Source of the DNA: Candidatus Bathyarchaeum sp.
Lineage (GTDB): Archaea > Thermoproteota > Bathyarchaeia > Bathyarchaeales > Bathyarchaeaceae
Length of the DNA stretch: 5,238 nt
Assembly (NCBI GenBank): GCA_003096235.1
Contig: PIXT01000240.1
Span: 1-5,238, forward strand
Direction of reading: 5' to 3'
Below are positions 1 to 4,157 of the stretch, piece after piece. Position 1 is the first letter of the stretch. Each line of letters begins with the position of its first letter. The position numbers and the translations under genes were made by a program. The notes beneath the pieces are model-generated. The model was not told where the DNA came from. It saw only the letters and a list, made by a program, of their open reading frames with translations, and did no database searches.

Positions 1-56
1 AGCTGGAACCTACAACAAGTTATTTCTCATGAGCCCAATATAAAACGTGCCAAACG

Positions 57-635
57 TCATGTTTTTTCTATGAACCTGTAGATTGCGCTATCGTATCGTG
101 AGGTTTCTTTGAATGCTTCAACCGCCAAAACCGTTCTGGTTTCAGCACTTATATCGCCATTGTTTTTGTATTCTTCTAGAACTTGATTGTACCTTTTTGG
201 GTTAACAATCACAACCACGTTCTCAAAGTTTTTTGCTGCAGCCCTAATCATGTTTGGTCCACCTATGTCTATGTATTCTAGCGCAGTCTTCAGGTCAGCT
301 CCCTGTTCTGTCACCTTTATGAATGGATACAAATTGCAGGCAACCAAATCGATGGTTTTTATTTGAAGCCTTTCAAGCTCCTTCATGTGTTTTTTGTTGC
401 CTTTTTGTGCAAGTATGCCGCACATCAGCTTTGGGTGCTCAGTCTTGATTCTGCCTTCTAGTATCTCAGCAAAGCCTGTAACCTCAGAAACGTGTTTGAC
501 ACGTTCGACTCCGCCATCCTTTAGTGTTTTTAGTGTTCCTCCAGTAGAAATTATGGTGAATCCCAGTTTGTTTAATTCTTTGGCAAAGTCAACTATTCCT
601 GTTTTGTCGTAAACGGAAATTAGAGCACGTTTCAT
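57..635 (-). CDS. purH: IMP cyclohydrolase, stand-alone N-terminal (MGS-like) domain of PurH
   Basis: This protein should close the purine ring in the last step of IMP synthesis (FAICAR to IMP) in the cytoplasm. Visible PurH landmarks are an N-terminal RALISVYDKTGIV, the STGGT phosphate-binding loop, EGRIKTEHPKL, DLVACNLYPF and DIGGPNMIRAAAKNF, ending in the YDSAIYRF segment. It is about 192 residues. Bacterial PurH is bifunctional and over 500 residues, with a C-terminal AICAR transformylase domain. Here a TGA stop follows the cyclohydrolase domain directly, and no transformylase motif is seen in the 56 bases beyond it. I chose the ATG at 635 because family members begin like MKRALIS. A GTG at 659 would add eight residues (MLVGANKT). 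A TATA-like box lies about 32 bases before the ATG, so the mRNA may be nearly leaderless. The AICAR transformylase step must come from another gene (PurP or a separate PurH2); this is inference. Confidence 0.93.
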   Translation of the reverse strand: MKRALISVYDKTGIVDFAKELNKLGFTIISTGGTLKTLKDGGVERVKHVSEVTGFAEILEGRIKTEHPKLMCGILAQKGNKKHMKELERLQIKTIDLVACNLYPFIKVTEQGADLKTALEYIDIGGPNMIRAAAKNFENVVVIVNPKRYNQVLEEYKNNGDISAETRTVLAVEAFKETSRYDSAIYRFIEKT

Positions 636-659
636 CGTTTTGTTAGCACCAACCAGCAC

Positions 660-675
660 CTATCTTTTATGGATT
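660..675 (-). promoter_or_regulatory. candidate archaeal promoter (TATA-like box) for purH
   Basis: Read on the minus strand, CCATAAAAGATA at 661-672 resembles an archaeal TATA box. Transcription usually starts about 25 bases downstream, which would be near 641, only a few bases before the ATG at 635. That fits a leaderless or very short-leader mRNA, in line with the lack of a strong Shine-Dalgarno site; only GGTG-type fragments lie 10 or more bases upstream. This is pattern matching only. Confidence 0.35.
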
Positions 676-712
676 TAATGAAACAAAAGCCTTTCAATTC
701 TAGATTTTATGC

Positions 713-832
713 CAAAAATTAAAAAGGCTAACACAAACATAACAAGGAACTGGAAACAGGTTCACAGATACGAATCTGATTCCAAACATGAGACAAAGTA
801 GAGTTAAAGAAGTAAAATAAGGAGGTGTCTAT
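713..832 (+). promoter_or_regulatory. candidate alba promoter, leader and Shine-Dalgarno site
   Basis: An A/T-rich box, AAATTAAAAAGG at 716-727, preceded by A-rich sequence could be the TATA/BRE element for alba, with a start near 745 and a leader of roughly 85 bases. The leader contains a perfect 5-bp hairpin, CAGAT-ACGA-ATCTG, at 765-778. It ends in a near-perfect Shine-Dalgarno site, AGGAGGTG at 820-827, five bases before the GTG start. The strong site suits an abundant chromatin protein. A 30-codon ORF (709-801) also overlaps this stretch. The TATA assignment is tentative, while the Shine-Dalgarno site is clear. Confidence 0.5.
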
Positions 833-1108
833 GTGTCAAGAGACCCAAACACAATATATGTTGGAACCAAACCTGCAATGAGCTACGTTCTTGCGGTGAT
901 AACACACTTCAACGAGTCTGACGCAAAAAATGTTACTTTGAAGGCTAGAGGAAGAGCAATAACAACTGCTATAGACGTTGTCGAGATAGTCCGCCGCAAG
1001 TTCATGAAACAACTAAAAATTGACAAAATCGAGATTGGAACCGAAGAGCTGCAAAGAGAAGACGGAACCAGAAATGTTTCAACAATTGAGATAAACTTGA
1101 AGCTCTAA
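833..1108 (+). CDS. alba: Alba, archaeal DNA/RNA-binding chromatin protein
   Basis: Alba is a small dimeric nucleic-acid-binding protein that coats archaeal DNA and also binds RNA. The 91-residue product has the family hallmarks: VGTKPAMSYVLA near residues 10-21, KARGRAITTAIDVVEIVRRKF around 42-62, and a C-terminal VSTIEINLKL strand. Length and motif order are full-size. The lysine of the KP pair (K13) aligns with K17 of Sulfolobus Alba. The preceding position, equivalent to Sulfolobus K16 (its acetylated lysine), is threonine here. The start is GTG at 833, set by AGGAGGTG five bases upstream. An overlapping ATG at 831 is out of frame and soon hits a stop. The gene is transcribed alone on the plus strand, divergent from purH and convergent with the next gene. 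Confidence 0.97.
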   Translation: MSRDPNTIYVGTKPAMSYVLAVITHFNESDAKNVTLKARGRAITTAIDVVEIVRRKFMKQLKIDKIEIGTEELQREDGTRNVSTIEINLKL

Positions 1109-1138
1109 GAAATTGATAGCCTTTAACTTAGAAATTCC

Positions 1139-1162
1139 CTGTTTTTGTTTTATTTTTTTTCT
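1139..1162 (+). terminator. T-rich terminator of alba
   Basis: About 30 bases after the alba TAA the plus strand becomes an almost unbroken T run, including eight or more consecutive Ts near 1153-1160. Oligo-T tracts without a strong hairpin are the usual archaeal terminator. A small stem (AGCCA/TGGCT, 1174-1190) lies just beyond it, between the two convergent genes. Confidence 0.65.
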
Positions 1163-1217
1163 AGTTACCTTGTAGCCATTTTTTGTGGCTGTACATGTTT
1201 GGAAGTTACGTTTTTGT

Positions 1218-1568
1218 TTAGATGCCGTCTTGTTTTAGGTAGTAGTCGTTTTCTTTTTTTGCTCCAAAGCTTCTTACGCCCTTTGTCTTGAGCTGTTTTC
1301 GAAGTTTTTTGGCGTATTCTGGGCTTATTTCTTGCCTCTTTTCTAGGTAGCATATTATTTCTTCTGCCTGTTCTGCTTTGTCGCATCTGCGTATGAAGTC
1401 AATCACGTCTGGATTATAGTCAGTAAACTTCTTTGAAACCGCTTTCTCGGCACTATTGGCGTCAGATCGAACCGAGGTTATTTTTGTTTTACATTCTCCG
1501 CTGGACAGTTCTTGAGCTAGGTTCGGGAACATTTTTCGCAATTTTTCTTTTTCAAGCTCCATCTTCAT
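1218..1568 (-). CDS. conserved archaeal protein, DUF2095-like, function unknown
   Basis: This is a 116-residue soluble protein with no signal peptide or membrane segment. The N-terminal part (1-48) is charged and looks variable, with KEKLRKMFPNLAQEL. The C-terminal two thirds look conserved: YNPDVIDFIRRC (51-62), EQAEEIICYLEKR (66-78), ISPEYAKKLRKQL (81-93) and GVRSFGAKKENDYY (97-110). I recall this arrangement from the archaeal DUF2095 family (Pfam), which has no known role; the match is from memory. The predicted fold is mostly helical, with a basic patch near KKLRKQLKTKG. The start is the ATG at 1568, preceded after five bases by AAGGAGG (1574-1580). A second ATG at 1562 is spaced less well. 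The gene sits alone between its own candidate promoter and the convergent alba. Confidence 0.85.
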   Translation of the reverse strand: MKMELEKEKLRKMFPNLAQELSSGECKTKITSVRSDANSAEKAVSKKFTDYNPDVIDFIRRCDKAEQAEEIICYLEKRQEISPEYAKKLRKQLKTKGVRSFGAKKENDYYLKQDGI

Positions 1569-1573
1569 TGTAT

Positions 1574-1660
1574 CCTCCTTTTCTGTGGCTATACTTTGCT
1601 GTTGACTGTGTTCCTACATTTTTTCTTTTACTAAAACCCATATTTAAGTTATAATCCGCC
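1574..1660 (-). promoter_or_regulatory. candidate promoter and Shine-Dalgarno site of the DUF2095-like gene
   Basis: On the minus strand, TTATAACTTAAATATG (1640-1655) holds a good archaeal TATA-like box (TTAAATAT). A start about 25 bases downstream, near 1620, would give a leader of about 50 bases ending in AAGGAGG at 1574-1580. The box lies between this gene and the upstream nucleotidyltransferase gene (stop at 1685), which supports separate transcription. Confidence 0.5.
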
Positions 1661-1684
1661 TTTTTTCTAAAAGACAAACCTTCA

Positions 1685-2302
1685 TTATGGAACAAACTTT
1701 TGAAGCGGATTCTCTTCAAGTGTTCTTGTGAGCTGGCGTAGGCTCAGACCCGTTTTAATGTCTCCGTATGTTTCACATCTTTCTAGTTGCCCTACACGCT
1801 CTGGGCTTTGAACCACAACCTCCACGCCGTCTCCAGATGGAAGCGTGAAGTGAATGTGAAAAGATGCCTCTTTTTTGCCGTTTTTAGTTACTGACCGCCA
1901 CTCTGACCTATTTATCTTGTAGTTGTGCTTCTGAAGCTTTTCTACAACCTGCTGATTATCCTCAGAAAATGTGTGTATGTCTATGTCGCTGTTTTGGCGG
2001 GCTGTTCCTCTCCAGACGCTTCCCACAAGAAGAGGATTAAACTCCTTTAGCGTCTCCATAACTTGTTTTGCTTCTTTTCGCATTCTCAAAATCAGTTCTT
2101 TTCTTTGGGAGCCTTCTCTGTCTTCTGCGATTTTGTCAAGTTCCTCTGCAACTTCAAGGTTGCTGGGCAGAACTCTAACTCCCAACGTTTCTGAGGCTCT
2201 TTGTTTGGCTTGCTTGTACTCTTTTTCTTGGGCTGTGTAGAGTAGCAGTGCGGCTTCTTGGGCAACTCTGTTTCTTAGCATTTTTGAGCGGTTGCCCTTC
2301 AA
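1685..2302 (-). CDS. nucleotidyltransferase-fold protein (polymerase beta superfamily), substrate unknown
   Basis: The 205-residue protein has a helical, charged N-terminal region (1-85) and then a minimal nucleotidyltransferase core. The core shows the GS motif in LLVGSVWRGTA (91-101), the metal-binding pair D106 and D108 in NSDIDIH, and a candidate third carboxylate, E161, in GDGVEVVVQ. The active site therefore looks intact. A C-terminal tail with LSLRQLTRTLEENP follows. Family knowledge suggests transfer of a nucleotide to a protein, RNA or small molecule, but the sequence does not say which. There is no HEPN partner beside it, so a MNT/HEPN toxin-antitoxin reading is not supported. The start is a TTG at 2302 with GAGGG seven bases upstream. 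An in-frame ATG at 2281 (MLRNRVAQEA) is the alternative and would remove seven residues. Confidence 0.85.
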   Translation of the reverse strand: MKGNRSKMLRNRVAQEAALLLYTAQEKEYKQAKQRASETLGVRVLPSNLEVAEELDKIAEDREGSQRKELILRMRKEAKQVMETLKEFNPLLVGSVWRGTARQNSDIDIHTFSEDNQQVVEKLQKHNYKINRSEWRSVTKNGKKEASFHIHFTLPSGDGVEVVVQSPERVGQLERCETYGDIKTGLSLRQLTRTLEENPLQKFVP

Positions 2303-2366
2303 AATGTTTCCCTCAACAATATTGGCTGTGATGAAACTTTTGGGTGTTGCTGTCTGTTATAGTTCA
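2303..2366 (-). promoter_or_regulatory. candidate promoter and leader of the nucleotidyltransferase gene
   Basis: On the minus strand, GAACTATAACAG (2355-2366) could serve as a TATA box, placing a start near 2334 and a leader of about 30 bases. The leader carries GAGGG at 2310-2314, seven bases before the TTG codon. The upstream edge of the box overlaps a perfect inverted repeat (2361-2377). The assignment is weak. Confidence 0.35.
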
Positions 2367-2377
2367 TCAACTGAACT
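2361..2377. repeat. perfect inverted repeat AGTTCA-TCAAC-TGAACT
   Basis: Six-base arms surround a five-base spacer, between the T-tract terminator of the zinc-protein gene and the nucleotidyltransferase gene. It touches the candidate TATA box of the latter, so it could be an operator-like site or the end of the preceding transcript. A 6-bp palindrome may also arise by chance. Confidence 0.4.
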
Positions 2378-2379
2378 TG

Positions 2380-2437
2380 AAAATAAAAAATAAAAGAAAA
2401 AAAGACGAAATGAAGGCTTGACATCAACTTGTGATGT
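2380..2437 (-). terminator. hairpin plus T-tract terminator of the zinc-protein gene
   Basis: The 6-bp inverted repeat ACATCA-ACTTG-TGATGT (2421-2437) begins at the last base of the TAA stop codon. It is followed on the minus strand by a long T-rich run (2380-2403, only a few non-T bases). The run alone would be a good archaeal terminator. The hairpin lies about 17 bases before it. Confidence 0.65.
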
Positions 2438-2574
2438 TAGTATCTTCTTCGTTTAGCAAAGCATTCTCTGCAGTATACGGGTCTAGTTCCGCTAGGCTTG
2501 AATGGTACTTCACATTCTTTGCCGCACTCTGCGCATGTCGCTTTGTGCATTTCGCGGTTTTCTCTATAAGACAA
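2437..2574 (-). CDS. CxxC-x17-CxxC zinc-ribbon mini-protein
   Basis: This 45-residue protein reads MSYRENREMHKATCAECGKE at its start and ends VYCRECFAKRRRY. It has two CxxC pairs, C14/C17 and C35/C38, with exactly 17 residues between them, plus an extra cysteine at 21. This matches the known CxxC-x17-CxxC domain found in small archaeal and bacterial proteins, with the typical VPFKP segment and RPVYCRECF. It very likely binds one zinc ion. Its role is unknown, and the basic C-terminus (KRRR) would suit nucleic-acid contact (inference). The start is a TTG, because an in-frame TAA lies nine bases upstream of it and GGAGGTG (2584-2590) sits nine bases before it. The only other start, an ATG at 2550, would cut the conserved N-terminus. 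The gene follows herA by 125 bases. Confidence 0.87.
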   Translation of the reverse strand: MSYRENREMHKATCAECGKECEVPFKPSGTRPVYCRECFAKRRRY

Positions 2575-2583
2575 GTTAGCTTA

Positions 2584-2680
2584 CACCTCCACTTTACTCG
2601 ATAAGAAATAGCTCTTATGAAACTCCTATTCTTACACGTCAAACCAGTTGCTGTGTCTCTTATAACTGTATGCATAATTT
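2584..2680 (-). promoter_or_regulatory. candidate promoter and structured leader of the zinc-protein gene
   Basis: On the minus strand TTATAAGA (2658-2665) resembles a TATA box. A start near 2636 would give a leader of about 60 bases. The leader would hold a perfect 6-bp inverted repeat, ATAAGA-AATAGC-TCTTAT (2601-2618, plus-strand reading), and the Shine-Dalgarno site GGAGGTG at 2584-2590. No T-tract follows the herA stop, so read-through from herA is also possible. I find no tRNA features in this stretch. Confidence 0.4.
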
Positions 2681-2699
2681 GACCGTTACCTCACATCTC

Positions 2700-4154
2700 T
2701 TAGTTGTTTGTGAAGAACAGCCTTGTCTGCCCCATTGTTTTGATATCCAATGCCCTAACTTTCGCCATCACCGGAAAATCGTTCACAGCTTTTCCTATAA
2801 GCAGACAGTGACGAGGCGGAAGCTCCTGAGCAATAGACTTCACAGTTTCAGAATCCACTCGTGCAGCCTTTGACACGGTTTCAAGGTCACGTTCATTAGT
2901 AAAATTGAACAGAAAAATGCTGTCCGCTTGGCGGTAAATGTTCTCTTTTATTGTATCTGGCTGATTAGTCACAAAATTGGTGAACAACCCAAAATGCCTC
3001 ATACGCGTAACAATATCCTCCCAGTACGTTTCCCGCAAATAGAGATGAGCCTCCTCGGCAAACAGAAAAACCGACTTGATTTTCCATTGCCCCAAAATTT
3101 TCACAAGATTCCCCAAAGTATACTCAAGCACAATCTGGCGGTCAACCGCCGAAATGTCCTTAAGATTGATTACTAAGGCTCCGCCTTCCTTCTTGGTTTT
3201 TTCGAAAAGCTTCTCAAAACTTGTCGCTGACTCTTCGTTGTCTGTGAAAAATCCTGAATTCACAAGGCTATAGTAACGGGAGAACAGGGCATCTCGCACG
3301 TGCATGTTGCAGCTGGATTGTTTGATTGCTTCTCCGAGCGCTTCCAAAGAAATTTTTCTTTGTTGGCACAACGTTTTCCATACGTGCTTAAACTCTCTGG
3401 TGGATGTTCCAGGAAGACCTAACGCGTGAACCATTATTTTCAAGATTACGCTTAAGCCCATCTGCGCCAAGGAAACCTTGAAGTTCGCTCCGGGAGTAAG
3501 CACATGCACTTTGTTGCTGTACTTGTTGTCTTTTCCCTGTGTGGAGATACCCAGCCCCGTGTATTCGCCGTTAAGGTCAAGAACCACAACCGTAGCCTTG
3601 TAGTCGACAAGCCCCAAAACAAGTAGTTTCGAAAGATGAGATTTTCCTGTCCCCTTCTTTCCAGTTATGATGTTTAATCTTCCATCAAGGTCATGAGCCG
3701 TGATGCTCAGTGGAGAGCCGTCCTTTGTTACGCCAATGTTGATTGGGAGCTCTCCATTTCTGCCAGCATGCGCTAACAACGTGTTGATTGGAATTTTTGT
3801 GATTCCAGAATTAGAGCGGCTAGGCAGCCACGAAGAATTTACGCGCAGTTTATCGTTTTGTATTGTTCCTCTGATTTTGCAGATGAGCATTCGGGCGTCT
3901 TGGATGTGGTTTATGTGTGATGAGACGCCTAGGGGGTCAAAGTTTTCTCCGTAAACTTGTTCATCGGTTGTGGAGTCTCGGAGAAGTTCTTCAAGAAGCC
4001 CTGGAACACTGGCGAACTGGACATCAATTACCTGTGTGATCAATTTCCTGCTAACCACGCTGTCCTCAACGAGCAGGTAATCGCCCTTCTCAACATCGTC
4101 ACTTGGAGAGCTCAGGATTTGGATGCTGTTTCCTTCTTTCTTGTAGAGCCTCAT
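2700..4154 (-). CDS. herA: HerA, hexameric DNA translocase/helicase ATPase
   Basis: HerA is an FtsK/HerA-type ring ATPase that drives DNA through the NurA nuclease during double-strand-end resection for homologous recombination. The 484-residue product is near the usual size of about 500. Residues 1 to about 95 form a HAS-barrel-like N-terminus (GDYLLVEDSVV, VPGLLEELLRD). The ATPase core has a Walker A, TGKKGTGKS (164-172), a DLNGEY motif (193-198), a Walker B ending in EEAH (367-370), and a TNQ sensor (396-398). An arginine-rich stretch, YRQADSIFLFNFTNERD, follows and may hold the arginine finger. The C-terminus, CLLIGKAVNDFPVMAKVRAL, is typical. The start is an ATG three bases after the nurA stop, with GAGGG-type sequence inside the nurA end, so translation is probably coupled. 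All key ATPase motifs look intact. Confidence 0.96.
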   Translation of the reverse strand: MRLYKKEGNSIQILSSPSDDVEKGDYLLVEDSVVSRKLITQVIDVQFASVPGLLEELLRDSTTDEQVYGENFDPLGVSSHINHIQDARMLICKIRGTIQNDKLRVNSSWLPSRSNSGITKIPINTLLAHAGRNGELPINIGVTKDGSPLSITAHDLDGRLNIITGKKGTGKSHLSKLLVLGLVDYKATVVVLDLNGEYTGLGISTQGKDNKYSNKVHVLTPGANFKVSLAQMGLSVILKIMVHALGLPGTSTREFKHVWKTLCQQRKISLEALGEAIKQSSCNMHVRDALFSRYYSLVNSGFFTDNEESATSFEKLFEKTKKEGGALVINLKDISAVDRQIVLEYTLGNLVKILGQWKIKSVFLFAEEAHLYLRETYWEDIVTRMRHFGLFTNFVTNQPDTIKENIYRQADSIFLFNFTNERDLETVSKAARVDSETVKSIAQELPPRHCLLIGKAVNDFPVMAKVRALDIKTMGQTRLFFTNN

Positions 4155-4157
4155 TGT

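Noticed and set aside
12..60. Minus-strand ATGA overlap at the purH stop, starting a short frame.
   Set aside because: It ends in TAG after 16 codons and shows no AICAR transformylase motif, so it is not a split second half of PurH.
1..81. Open tails at the left edge on the plus strand: one ends in TAG at 79-81 and overlaps purH (tail HEPNIKRAKRHVFSMNL), and another ends in TAA at 41-43.
   Set aside because: Both are too short to identify, and the longer one would overlap the purH 3' end by about 25 bases. Neither can be supported as a gene from this window.
1174..1190. A 5-bp stem, AGCCA/TGGCT, with a T-rich loop between the convergent genes, considered as a terminator for the minus-strand gene.
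   Set aside because: The stem is short and no T-run follows it on the minus strand, so it is noted only as possible structure.
1165..1386. A 73-codon minus-strand frame very rich in Lys and Arg.
   Set aside because: It lies almost wholly inside the DUF2095-like gene in another frame. Its basic composition is a by-product of that gene's A-rich codons.
1685..2302. A MNT/HEPN toxin-antitoxin reading of the nucleotidyltransferase.
   Set aside because: Neither neighbour is a HEPN protein, and the protein is longer than a typical MNT antitoxin.
2424..2675. An 83-codon minus-strand open frame.
   Set aside because: It overlaps the CxxC-x17-CxxC gene in a different frame, has no recognisable domain, and lacks the Shine-Dalgarno support of the shorter gene.
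2591..2699. The 109-base gap after herA, examined for a tRNA or small RNA.
   Set aside because: No cloverleaf arms or a T-loop consensus could be found. It is better explained as promoter and leader of the zinc gene.
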